NCBI GenBank assembly: GCA_021298045.1
Contig: JAJTHY010000036.1
Span: forward strand, 1 to 11,990
DNA: 11,990 nt
From: Candidatus Jidaibacter sp.
GTDB taxonomy: Bacteria; Pseudomonadota; Alphaproteobacteria; Rickettsiales; Midichloriaceae
Reading direction: 5' to 3'
A program made the translations under genes and the position numbers. The notes below the pieces were generated by a model. That model made no database searches, had not been told where the DNA came from, and saw only the letters and a list, made by a program, of their open reading frames with translations. Positions 1 to 6,893 of the stretch are shown here, one piece after another; position 1 is the first letter of the stretch; every line of letters begins with the position of its first letter.

Positions 1-3000
1 TCTTGGGGTACTTACCAAATGTTGTTGAAACCTATTTTAATAGTCAAGAGGTTACAGAGGAGCAGAAGGGGGTAAACGATGGCTATCTTGCAATTTTACG
101 CAATGCAGATGCTGTGGCCGGTGTGCTTGCAACTTTGCGAAGCATCTCAACTAATGAAGCCGTAAATGATAGTATTTTAAAATACTTGATGGCTAAAGAT
201 TACGCTACGCTAATCAATGAAAAAACAACTGGTACGGCCTTTAGATATGCAAAACAGGATTATGAAGAAAAACATCCTGGTGAGAAATTTACAAGAAAAA
301 TGCACTTGGCCAAGGTTCTAAAAGATAACCCTCAGGATTTAGCATCTAAGGAATTAATAAATGTTGTACAATCTATAATAAATCTGCCATTAGAAAGTTT
401 AACTCCTCTATTGTCGCAATTAGAATTTATAACCAGAAATCTACAATTGAACTTGCCCGAAGGCTTGGTGACAGCAATTGTCAGCGATAATAAAGCAACT
501 GTTGAGCTGTTAAAAATTGTTGTAGGGATGTTTGATGGCATAAATGCAGTTTACAAAGCTATGGGTGGTGATTGGTCCAAAAACTTAGAGGCTATGATGA
601 AAAAGGCCGTGCCTTTAGTGGAGGTCGGGGCTGTTGGCAATTTGATGGGCGCATTACTTGCACATGAGAGGGTAATTAATTTTTTACCAAAGCTTGCCGA
701 GAATTATCTTAACAATCTAGAAGCTACAGAAGAACAAAAAGTTGTAAATGATGGCTATCTTGCAATTTTACGCAACGCAGATGCTGTGAAAGGCGTGCTT
801 GAAACTTTAAAAGTAATATTAACCACTAAAGGGATAAATTCTAATATTGCAAAGCTTTTGATAGCTAAGAATGACCCTGAGGATAAAGGGTTAGCATCTA
901 AGGAATTAATAAATGTTGTACAATCTATAATAAATCTGCCATTAGAAAGTTTAACTCCTCTATTGTCGCAATTAGATTTTATAACCAAAAATCTACAATT
1001 AAACTTACCTGAAGGCCTAGTAGCAACAATTACAAGCAATAACGAAGCAATGATTAAACTGGCAAAAGTTGCTGTAGGAATGTTTGATGGCATAAATGCA
1101 GTTTACAAAGCCATGGGTAATAGCTGGTCGGAAAACCTAAGCGCTATGCTGACAGCAGCAGAGTCTTTGGTGAAAAGTGGGGATGTCGGTACATTAATTG
1201 AAAAATTGCTTGCCCATGAGGGATTAACCAAGTTTGTTGTGAAATATGTAGGTGACTACATTACAGCTATGGATATGAGCTTGCCTGGGTCTGACCTTTC
1301 CAAGCATACGAACAACATAATCCGCTTTTTGCAAAACGCCAACTTGTGGGATCATATAATTGCTAATGAGACTTTAAGAGATAAATTGATAGTGCCACTT
1401 GCAAAAAGTTACCTGCAAAGGGTAGAGGATATGAGCTTCGAAGAGCGCAAAGCTGGGTATGATAGGTTGCATGAAAAAGATGAAGTTATTGCTCCAGATT
1501 ATACCCAAGAAATGTTTGAAGCTGATAAGCAGGCTGCTAAAGTTGCTAAAGATTCTTATATTGCAATTTTGAGCAATGGCGAAGTTATGCGGGTGCTTAC
1601 CGGCGTTGGTAAATTGGTGCTGGATAAAAATAACCAAGACATAATAACATACCGCGGTAAGGATGGGAAGTTAGGGGATATACTGTCTGTTGTGCAAACT
1701 TTAATCGATGATGATAAACTATACCCATTAGTTGGTGAATTAGAGTTCATCTTTAACGCATTGGCACCGAACAATTTTACGAAAGATGCCCCTGAATTTG
1801 CTGATAATACCTATGTGGATAAAGCCTTACTAGGTTTAATTAGCGCTATATTTGACCCAGCCAAAAAAGAGCAAACAACAAAATTTTTAACTGCGGCATT
1901 AGGTAAAGTGGAAGTAATGCTGGCCGAATTTAAAACCAAGTCACTTTTTGATGCTGCAGCTTCGGTTATACATAACCTGAGTGGCGATGAAGTATTAAAA
2001 GGTTTTGTAGAATCAAACCCAGATACAATTGGTAGAATTGTCCGGTATGTGGCTACTAAAATGTTTGATAAATCTCTCAAGCAATATGGCGTGGAGGATA
2101 AGTTCTGGGGTTTATTAGATATATTATTTACAGACTTAAATGCGACATACGATATACTTACCGGGCTTGCTGCAATTAGCAACTCTGATAATTATAAAGA
2201 TAGTGATAGTACAATAAAAGCTATTGATAAGTTGGTGCGAGAATTAGTTAAATTAGTGGAGCATCCGGTAATTGGCAGAAAAGTGCAAAGTTTCATTAAA
2301 GAAAACAGAAACGTCTTTGTTTCTCTAATCAATGGAGTGGTAGATAGTTTGGGTGTTAGGCAGTATGTGACTGATTATCTTCATGGATATGGGTTAGAGT
2401 TTGCCGATATATTGGATCAGATTACGGATAGACCTCGGGATTTAATAGCTATGCTGGATGCGGCAGCAATGGCAAAACAAGGGATTAGTAATGCATCGGT
2501 AGGTGGCGTTATAAGTGGGGCTGCTACCGCTGTTATGAACCCTGTTGCAACCGGATTTGCAGCTGCAAAAGCAGTTAAAGATGTGAAAAATGTTCTCTAT
2601 GCCCCTACTATGCAAAAAGTTATAGCGGAACTTGCTACGCCTTATGTGCCTACTGTGGTTTCTAGTAATACGCCAGATTGGCTTAAATATTATATTCCAG
2701 GTGCCGGAACAGACCCAAGGGGAGCCGGGTTCGCAGATTGGGCTCAAGATACTATTAATGCTAAGCATGAGGCGAAGGTGGATCTTCACGACCATCTTAT
2801 GAAAAATGTTGATGGCGGACCTGGTTATGAGGCTATGCAGAACAACATGCTTAACGGGCTAACTTTTAGCAACACTCAGTTACTACTTAGGAATTATAAA
2901 ATAGATGATTTTAATTTTAGTTTATCAAAAGCGGTCAGAGTTTTTGTGACTGATTCAAATATACGAAACACCATGTTTGATGGTTTTGAAGCCAAACAAT

Positions 3001-3764
3001 TTTCTGGAAGCAAAAGCAACCTTTATAATGTAAGTTTTGCTGGTGCGAAAATTCAAAAGATTGTTTTTGACAAAGATAGCGTACTTGCCAAAGTCGGCTT
3101 TCAAGGGGCTAAAGTTGGAAGTTTCAATATAGAAGGTGCGCATTTATCTGAAGTTGATTTTGCTGGCTTAACATTTGAGCATGAAATAATAAGGGTAGTT
3201 GAAAAAGAAGTTAAGGGATGGTTATGGGGCTCTACTGTTAAGACAGAGGAAATAAAGGTTGTTGAGAAGAATGAAGATGCGATCCTTACAATTAAAGATA
3301 CGGAAATGGATGAGGTTACTTTAAATAACTTGATTAAGGCTGCAAGAAGTGGTGAGTTCAAAATTGATTTGCAAAATGTGAAAGTGGTGAGTAGTAAAGG
3401 ATTTGAAGTTGATACTGTAGAAAATCAATTGGTATGGTGTACGATAAAAGCTGCCACTAAAAATGGTGCTGTCACTATAGACTTTAGTGTAGGGAATCAG
3501 ATGGATTTTTCAAATCCAGATTACCCTGTAGAAATACAAAAATGGTTGATGAGCCAAAGGAATATCAAAATGTTTTTAGAAGATCGTCCGGAAAAATTTG
3601 CCGAGATTTTGAAAGGCGCATGTGATGCTGGAAGCCGCAAATCAGATGTTGAGGGTATTGTGAAAGATATTCAAGAGGCGGTAAATGGCTTTATGAAAGA
3701 GAAAAGTCATGAGGAATCTGTTGTTGATAAAAGGGGGATAAGAGATGGTGGTATGAATATATAA
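1..3764 (+). CDS. giant helical repeat protein with C-terminal pentapeptide-like tract (5' end outside window)
   Basis: I do not recognise this protein and assign no function. The frame is open to the left edge, so the first visible codon (TTG at 3) is internal and the N-terminus is missing; 1253 residues are visible. Residues 3-410 hold two related units (YLP..EEQK.VNDGYLAILRNADAV), the second lacking about 40 residues. A third, diverged unit starts near 411 (SYIAIL, SVVQTLI, LEFIFNAL), and a fainter fourth seems to begin near 690 (LLDILFTDLNATYDIL). All look alpha-helical. An Ala/Gly-rich segment at about 820-860 (GGVISGAATAVMNPVATGF) could be a hydrophobic hairpin or linker. Residues about 950-1060 contain pentapeptide-like steps (LYNVSFAGAKIQ, VGFQGAKVGSFNIEGAHL, VDFAGLTF), expected to form a right-handed beta helix. 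The C-terminus is charged. A secreted or surface protein is plausible but unproven because the N-terminal signal cannot be seen. That a gene exists here is certain; the function is unknown. Confidence 0.9.
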   Translation, partial: LGYLPNVVETYFNSQEVTEEQKGVNDGYLAILRNADAVAGVLATLRSISTNEAVNDSILKYLMAKDYATLINEKTTGTAFRYAKQDYEEKHPGEKFTRKMHLAKVLKDNPQDLASKELINVVQSIINLPLESLTPLLSQLEFITRNLQLNLPEGLVTAIVSDNKATVELLKIVVGMFDGINAVYKAMGGDWSKNLEAMMKKAVPLVEVGAVGNLMGALLAHERVINFLPKLAENYLNNLEATEEQKVVNDGYLAILRNADAVKGVLETLKVILTTKGINSNIAKLLIAKNDPEDKGLASKELINVVQSIINLPLESLTPLLSQLDFITKNLQLNLPEGLVATITSNNEAMIKLAKVAVGMFDGINAVYKAMGNSWSENLSAMLTAAESLVKSGDVGTLIEKLLAHEGLTKFVVKYVGDYITAMDMSLPGSDLSKHTNNIIRFLQNANLWDHIIANETLRDKLIVPLAKSYLQRVEDMSFEERKAGYDRLHEKDEVIAPDYTQEMFEADKQAAKVAKDSYIAILSNGEVMRVLTGVGKLVLDKNNQDIITYRGKDGKLGDILSVVQTLIDDDKLYPLVGELEFIFNALAPNNFTKDAPEFADNTYVDKALLGLISAIFDPAKKEQTTKFLTAALGKVEVMLAEFKTKSLFDAAASVIHNLSGDEVLKGFVESNPDTIGRIVRYVATKMFDKSLKQYGVEDKFWGLLDILFTDLNATYDILTGLAAISNSDNYKDSDSTIKAIDKLVRELVKLVEHPVIGRKVQSFIKENRNVFVSLINGVVDSLGVRQYVTDYLHGYGLEFADILDQITDRPRDLIAMLDAAAMAKQGISNASVGGVISGAATAVMNPVATGFAAAKAVKDVKNVLYAPTMQKVIAELATPYVPTVVSSNTPDWLKYYIPGAGTDPRGAGFADWAQDTINAKHEAKVDLHDHLMKNVDGGPGYEAMQNNMLNGLTFSNTQLLLRNYKIDDFNFSLSKAVRVFVTDSNIRNTMFDGFEAKQFSGSKSNLYNVSFAGAKIQKIVFDKDSVLAKVGFQGAKVGSFNIEGAHLSEVDFAGLTFEHEIIRVVEKEVKGWLWGSTVKTEEIKVVEKNEDAILTIKDTEMDEVTLNNLIKAARSGEFKIDLQNVKVVSSKGFEVDTVENQLVWCTIKAATKNGAVTIDFSVGNQMDFSNPDYPVEIQKWLMSQRNIKMFLEDRPEKFAEILKGACDAGSRKSDVEGIVKDIQEAVNGFMKEKSHEESVVDKRGIRDGGMNI
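9..1232 (+). repeat. two in-gene repeat units (672 and 552 bases)
   Basis: Unit 1 (9-680) and unit 2 (681-1232) encode homologous segments of the giant protein. Their upstream parts are offset by 672 bases and their downstream parts by 552 bases, because unit 2 lacks 120 bases (40 codons, in frame). Some blocks are identical in DNA: 339-424 equals 891-976 (86 bases), 528-559 equals 1080-1111 (32 bases), and 78-103 equals 750-775 (26 bases). The sequence between these blocks differs clearly. This mosaic suggests duplication followed by local gene conversion or uneven selection. Confidence 0.9.
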
Positions 3765-3840
3765 AGCATATATAACAAAAGCTTATTTTTAATATTAAAA
3801 ATACTGAAAAATACAAAAAGAGCTGATAATTTTTCTTTTA

Positions 3841-3861
3841 CCTTGAATAACAAGGGTTTTT
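3841..3861 (+). terminator. possible intrinsic terminator after the giant repeat gene
   Basis: A 5-bp stem CCTTG/CAAGG with loop AATAA (3841-3855) is followed by G and five T on the plus strand. It lies about 80 bases after the stop at 3764 and just before the -10 box of the next gene, which is where a terminator would be expected. The stem is short, so strength is uncertain. An A/T-only 16-bp perfect palindrome (TTTTTAATATTAAAAA, 3786-3801) lies upstream and may add structure. Confidence 0.45.
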
Positions 3862-3874
3862 GTGGTAAGATATG

Positions 3875-3880
3875 TATAAT
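3875..3880 (+). promoter_or_regulatory. -10 box for the coiled-coil gene
   Basis: There is a perfect TATAAT at 3875-3880, preceded directly by TG. No good -35 hexamer sits 16-18 bases upstream. Transcription would start near 3887, downstream of the TTG at 3884. This favours the ATG at 3902 as the start of the next gene and gives a leader of about 15 bases. Confidence 0.45.
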
Positions 3881-3901
3881 TAATTGATTTGTATCAAATA
3901 T

Positions 3902-4615
3902 ATGTTGAGAGCACAGGAATTTACGCTTAACCCTGATTACATGAAGCACCAAGATGAGAGGGTGCATGCCCATCAAGATGTGATAGAGGAACTAAAGTGT
4001 TTTTTGAATGCCAAAAAGCTTAAAGAAGCTTTAGCGTTGCAAGAAGCGGAAAATAAAAAGTTGGAAGAGCAGCTTGCAGAGATGGAATTCGCTATTGAAG
4101 AAGCTGAGATAGAGGCTGAGATAGAGGTGTTGCGTGAAGAGATTGACTCGCTTTATTTGGGATATGCTGCATGGGAAAAAGAAATTGAAGGAATTAAGAG
4201 TGATAAAGCATCAGAACTAAAATCTATATGGCAAGGTTTGAGTGAGTTAGAAGAAGAGATTGGCATATCTTCTCTGGAAAGATGTGAAAAATTTGCGTTC
4301 GTAGACGCGAAGCGATTTGAGGCTCCAGCAGCTTTTGTGGAAGAAGTGGTGGAAGAGAATGCTAAATCTATAGTTTTATATAAACCTTTACATGAAATCC
4401 TAAATCTTACAGGCAATATTTTTCCTTTAAATACTAAGTCATTCAAGAATGATTATCTAACCAGTACTTTTCTTGCTGTAATTATGGAAATACTTGCGAA
4501 ATTTTTGAAAGATGGATCTTGTTTGGTAGAGAGGGAAATTACTAGTATATTCCATTCCTTTGCAAATATGTTCAACGATTTAGGTAAAGAAAAAGAAGCG
4601 GCAATGGCAGCTTAA
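3902..4615 (+). CDS. acidic coiled-coil protein of unknown function
   Basis: I do not recognise this 237-residue protein. From about residue 15 to 120 it is dominated by Glu, Lys, Leu and Ala in heptad-like spacing (for example ENKKLEEQLAEMEFAIEEAE), a strong sign of a coiled coil. The rest is mixed (about 140-237), with hydrophobic helical stretches such as STFLAVIMEILAKFL, and ends in an Ala-rich tail. There is no obvious signal peptide. The frame can be extended to a TTG at 3884 (six more residues), but the TATAAT at 3875-3880 puts the likely transcript start after that codon, so ATG 3902 is preferred. Neither start has a clear Shine-Dalgarno sequence. The gene follows the giant repeat gene on the same strand with its own promoter-like signal. 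It ends 3 bases before the stop of the convergent flgN-like gene. An accessory or effector-like role is only a guess. Confidence 0.75.
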   Translation: MLRAQEFTLNPDYMKHQDERVHAHQDVIEELKCFLNAKKLKEALALQEAENKKLEEQLAEMEFAIEEAEIEAEIEVLREEIDSLYLGYAAWEKEIEGIKSDKASELKSIWQGLSELEEEIGISSLERCEKFAFVDAKRFEAPAAFVEEVVEENAKSIVLYKPLHEILNLTGNIFPLNTKSFKNDYLTSTFLAVIMEILAKFLKDGSCLVEREITSIFHSFANMFNDLGKEKEAAMAA

Positions 4616-4618
4616 TTC

Positions 4619-5080
4619 TCACACCTTATCATTTATAGAAAGAGAAGGGGGGGCTTGCTTAATTGCCTTTCTATCAATTCTGCCGGCGCTAGTGTAATTG
4701 TTAGCAACTGAGCCCTTTTCTAATATCAGATCAGAAATTGTTTTCATCAATTCTTGTTTGAAGATTAATTCCTTTTTCAAGATGTTCTGATTTTCATTTG
4801 TAACTTTTTCCAATCCTTCAGCTAACAGGCGTATTTCTAAGCGTTCATTTTCTGGGAGACTTTGCAACAATTGATTGTCTTTAGATATTCTAATTTTTTG
4901 TGACTCAATAAAATTAATTAGATCTAGCTTCTTTTTTTGCAAATCAACTAAAGCGCTTGTGTTACTGCTGCGCACAAATTCCATCTCCTGCTCTAGCAAA
5001 CTTGCCAGTTCCTTCATAGATAATATAAGATACTCTATCCCAATATCTTCAATTTGTTTTACGTTGCTTTTTGAGCTCAT
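4619..5080 (-). CDS. flgN: FlgN-like flagellar chaperone
   Basis: This 153-residue, almost entirely helical protein has the pattern of the FlgN family: a long N-terminal helix (IEYLILSMKELASLLEQEME), then a Lys/Leu helix (LVDLQKKKLDLINFIESQK) and a third helix ending near KKELIFKQELMKTI. FlgN chaperones bind the hook-filament junction proteins FlgK and FlgL in the cytoplasm and hand them to the flagellar export apparatus. There is no signal peptide, as expected. Its start (ATG at 5080) lies inside the 3' end of the rod-binding gene, with a 32-base overlap in another frame and only a weak AGG nearby, so translational coupling is likely. The assignment rests on helical pattern and on position after flgI and the rod-binding gene. 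The family is poorly conserved in sequence, so another flagellar coiled-coil protein cannot be excluded. Confidence 0.65.
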   Translation of the reverse strand: MSSKSNVKQIEDIGIEYLILSMKELASLLEQEMEFVRSSNTSALVDLQKKKLDLINFIESQKIRISKDNQLLQSLPENERLEIRLLAEGLEKVTNENQNILKKELIFKQELMKTISDLILEKGSVANNYTSAGRIDRKAIKQAPPSLSINDKV

Positions 5081-5633
5081 CCTGTTCTCTGGTTAAATTT
5101 CTATACAATGTATCATTCTTTTTCATATCGCGAGCGATGTCTTGTGCTAACTTTATTCCATCACCTTTCGAGATAGCTTTTGCGTATTCATCAAGTAGCA
5201 GCTCTTGATATAACTTTTCAGTTTTGCCACCACCGGCAATATGGTCAGTCTTTATGCCTTCAAACATTGATTTGAGAATTCTGGAAGTCATTACTGATTC
5301 ATAGTCTTTAGCTACAGTTTCTATTTCTTTTTCGCGCTCAGCTATGCGTTTGGAGACGGTGTCATAATCATGCGCATGTGCGGTATTAGTAACTGTAAAT
5401 AGTATGGTGCAGAGCATTATTTTAATACCGCTGATGCACAAAGTGTTGCCAAGAAATGCGTAACAAGTTGAAATATAAAGAAAGCCATTGCGAGGAGACT
5501 CTTGGCGATGCGGCAATCCAAAAAAACAGCAAAAAAGAATGGACTGCCACATGCGGTATACCGCATTCGCAGTGACGATTTTTGAGATTTTTTTTCTTTT
5601 ATTATGGGGCATTAGTTGGAATTTTTTATCCAT
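5049..5633 (-). CDS. flgJ: FlgJ-type flagellar rod-binding protein with in-frame palindromic insert
   Basis: The conserved part, YESVMTSRILKSMFEG followed by GGGKTEKLYQELLLDEYAKAI and GDGIKLA, matches the rod-binding domain found at the N-terminus of FlgJ. That domain acts as a periplasmic scaffold for rod assembly. There is no muramidase domain, as is usual in alphaproteobacteria, where a short stand-alone protein does this job. The ATG at 5633 is chosen because it lies 13 bases after the flgI stop with AAGG six bases upstream. It gives 194 residues: a basic start (MDKKFQLMPHNKRKK), then about 30 residues encoded by the palindromic element at 5486-5574. A hydrophobic stretch (CISGIKIMLCTILFTVTNT) follows, with a probable signal-peptidase site AHA|HD. 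An alternative start, ATG 5417 (or TTG 5441), would leave the element outside the protein but has no good ribosome site and a signal peptide without a basic start. The reading frame also extends upstream to 5708, inside flgI. Confidence 0.8.
   Translation of the reverse strand: MDKKFQLMPHNKRKKISKIVTANAVYRMWQSILFCCFFGLPHRQESPRNGFLYISTCYAFLGNTLCISGIKIMLCTILFTVTNTAHAHDYDTVSKRIAEREKEIETVAKDYESVMTSRILKSMFEGIKTDHIAGGGKTEKLYQELLLDEYAKAISKGDGIKLAQDIARDMKKNDTLYRNLTREQDELKKQRKTN
5486..5574. repeat. palindromic element resembling Rickettsia-type dispersed repeats
   Basis: Two 35-base arms (5486-5520 and 5540-5574) flank a 19-base loop. The arm ends pair well: CATTGCGA and GCGGCAATCCA on the left against the complements of TGGACTGCC and TCGCAGTG on the right. 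The middle parts of the arms are unrelated. The right arm contains a 16-bp perfect palindrome (ATGCGGTATACCGCAT, 5551-5566). The outline CATTGCGAG...GCAATCC...GGA.TGC...CGCA.TGACG is typical of small palindromic repeats dispersed in Rickettsia and several other bacteria. It is clearly richer in G+C than its surroundings. On the minus strand it contains no stop in the frame of the rod-binding gene. Confidence 0.75.
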
Positions 5634-5646
5634 TATTCGCCTTAGC

Positions 5647-6732
5647 TTACTTAACAATAATTTCAGCATGTAAAGCTCCGGCTTGCTTAATGGTTTTGAG
5701 TATGGCAATTAGGTCTTTAGGCTTCACTCCCAATGCATTTAACCCATCTACTAAGTCACTAAGTTTAGTGGTTTGTTCAAATATGGTCATCTCGGTGCCA
5801 CGATCGGATTGCTTTGGTTTAGCAGCTCCTCCTGGCGCGGTAATTTTATACAAAAATTCATCTTCCTCCTTTATCTTAACCATCAAGTTCCCTTGCGCAA
5901 TTGCCACTTTACCAATTGAAACATTCTGCCCTATTACTATAGTTCCCGTTGCTTCATCTATAATGATTTTGGCAACAGAGTTTGGGAAGACAGTTATATT
6001 TTCAATATCAGAAAGTAGCGTTAGAATATTGGCATCATATTTTTCAGGGATTGATATTTCAACTGTACCAGGGTCCTTAGCTTTTGCTATTCTGGAACGC
6101 ATAGAATTATTGATGCTTAATTCTATAGCTCTTGCTGTTGAAATATCTGGATCTTTAAGGGCGAGATTAATTGTTTTCATATCGCCAAAATTGAATTTTA
6201 CTTCCCTTTCTATTATTGCTCCTCCAGTAACAAATCCTGCTGTTGGGCTTGATGTATCAGGTTTATTTGCCTCTTCGGATGGTTTGCTACCTATGCTTAT
6301 TTGCCCTTGGGCAACCGCGTATACTTCACCATCAGCTCCAACTAAAGGTGTTGCGAGAAGCATCCCACCTTTTAGACTTTTTGCGTCGCCTATAGTGCTT
6401 ATATCTACTGATATTTTAGATCCAGCTCTTGAAAAAGGGGGGAGGGTTGCAGTTACAGTTACGGCTGCTACATTCTTTGTTTTTAGATTGCCACCGCGAG
6501 CATTAATACCAAGTTTTTCCAAAAAATCTGTGAGCCCTTTTTCTGTAAATGCGGAGTTTTTTAAGTTGTCTCCAGTGCCATTAAGTCCTACTACTAAGCC
6601 ATATCCAACCAACATGTTATCTCTAATGCCTTCAAAATATACGATATCTTTGATTCTGGATTCGGCTGAAGCGATATTAACCTGAATAATCCAGGTAAGT
6701 ATTATTGCAATTATAATTTTGATGTTAAACAT
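5647..6732 (-). CDS. flgI: flagellar P-ring protein FlgI
   Basis: FlgI forms the periplasmic ring that surrounds the rod in the peptidoglycan layer. Family motifs are clear along the whole length: RIKDIVYFEGIRDN, LVGYGLVVGLNGTGD near the N-terminus, KNVAAVTVTATLPPF, and GSKISVDISTIGDAKSL followed by GGMLLATPL. Further on are GEVYAVAQGQ, FPNSVAKIIIDEATGTIVIG and, near the C-terminus, LVDGLNALGVKPKDLIAILKTIKQAGALHAE. The length (361 residues from ATG 6732) is normal. The N-terminus MFNIKIIIAIILTWIIQVNIASA|ES is a good Sec signal peptide. ATG 6744 and TTG 6756 are alternative starts. A sigma-54-like promoter at 6769-6783 would start transcription near 6757, which argues against the TTG and leaves a leader of about 25 bases to ATG 6732. 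No start has a clear ribosome site. It is the first gene of a flgI, rod-binding, flgN-like operon. Confidence 0.96.
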   Translation of the reverse strand: MFNIKIIIAIILTWIIQVNIASAESRIKDIVYFEGIRDNMLVGYGLVVGLNGTGDNLKNSAFTEKGLTDFLEKLGINARGGNLKTKNVAAVTVTATLPPFSRAGSKISVDISTIGDAKSLKGGMLLATPLVGADGEVYAVAQGQISIGSKPSEEANKPDTSSPTAGFVTGGAIIEREVKFNFGDMKTINLALKDPDISTARAIELSINNSMRSRIAKAKDPGTVEISIPEKYDANILTLLSDIENITVFPNSVAKIIIDEATGTIVIGQNVSIGKVAIAQGNLMVKIKEEDEFLYKITAPGGAAKPKQSDRGTEMTIFEQTTKLSDLVDGLNALGVKPKDLIAILKTIKQAGALHAEIIVK

Positions 6733-6768
6733 TACCCATGGCATAGCTATTTTCAAGTCATGTTTAAA

Positions 6769-6783
6769 GCAAGAACCATGCCA
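6769..6783 (-). promoter_or_regulatory. sigma-54 (-24/-12) promoter candidate for the flgI operon
   Basis: On the minus strand the sequence TTGGCATGGTTCTTGCT fits the sigma-54 consensus YTGGCACG-N4-TTGCW with a single change (CAT for CAC). The GG and GC elements are exactly 12 bases apart. The predicted start is near 6757, just upstream of flgI and in its direction. In Caulobacter and other alphaproteobacteria, rod, ring and hook genes are known to be driven by sigma-54 with a flagellar activator, so the position makes biological sense. No activator site is assigned. Confidence 0.6.
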
Positions 6784-6813
6784 AGTTATATATATGTTAT
6801 TTTATAAATATAT

Positions 6814-6842
6814 TTGAGATAGTTATATGCTTGGTGTAATAT
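6814..6842 (+). promoter_or_regulatory. sigma-70-type promoter candidate for ispA
   Basis: TTGAGA (6814-6819, 5 of 6 matches to TTGACA) is followed after 17 bases by TAATAT (6837-6842, 4 of 6 matches to TATAAT). Transcription would begin near 6849, leaving a leader of about 45 bases before the ispA start. It is divergent from the sigma-54-like site of flgI. Confidence 0.45.
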
Positions 6843-6882
6843 TTGTTGTGCATGAGATTGCTTATAGGGTCTTGTAATTAAT

Positions 6883-6890
6883 GGGGAGGA
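6883..6890 (+). promoter_or_regulatory. strong ribosome binding site deciding the GTG start of ispA
   Basis: GGGGAGGA ends three bases before the GTG at 6894. It is the best Shine-Dalgarno sequence in the window and fixes the non-ATG start; most other genes here lack one. Confidence 0.8.
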
Positions 6891-6893
6891 ATT

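Noticed and set aside
3786..3801. A 16-bp A/T-only perfect palindrome after the giant gene.
   Set aside because: It contains no G or C pairs, so it is a poor terminator hairpin; such palindromes are expected by chance in an AT-rich gap.
4593..4615. A possible minus-strand terminator after the flgN-like gene (AAGC/GCTT stem followed by CTTTTT).
   Set aside because: The stem is only 4 bp with a 10-base loop and lies inside the coding region of the opposite gene.
5582..6685. A 367-codon open frame on the plus strand opposite flgI.
   Set aside because: It is antisense to a clearly recognised FlgI and its translation is Ser/Pro/Ile-rich with no family motif. It is the complement of a conserved gene, not a second gene.
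6756..6756. TTG at 6756 as the start of flgI.
   Set aside because: It coincides with the predicted sigma-54 transcript start near 6757 and would extend the signal peptide unnecessarily; ATG 6732 or 6744 is more likely.
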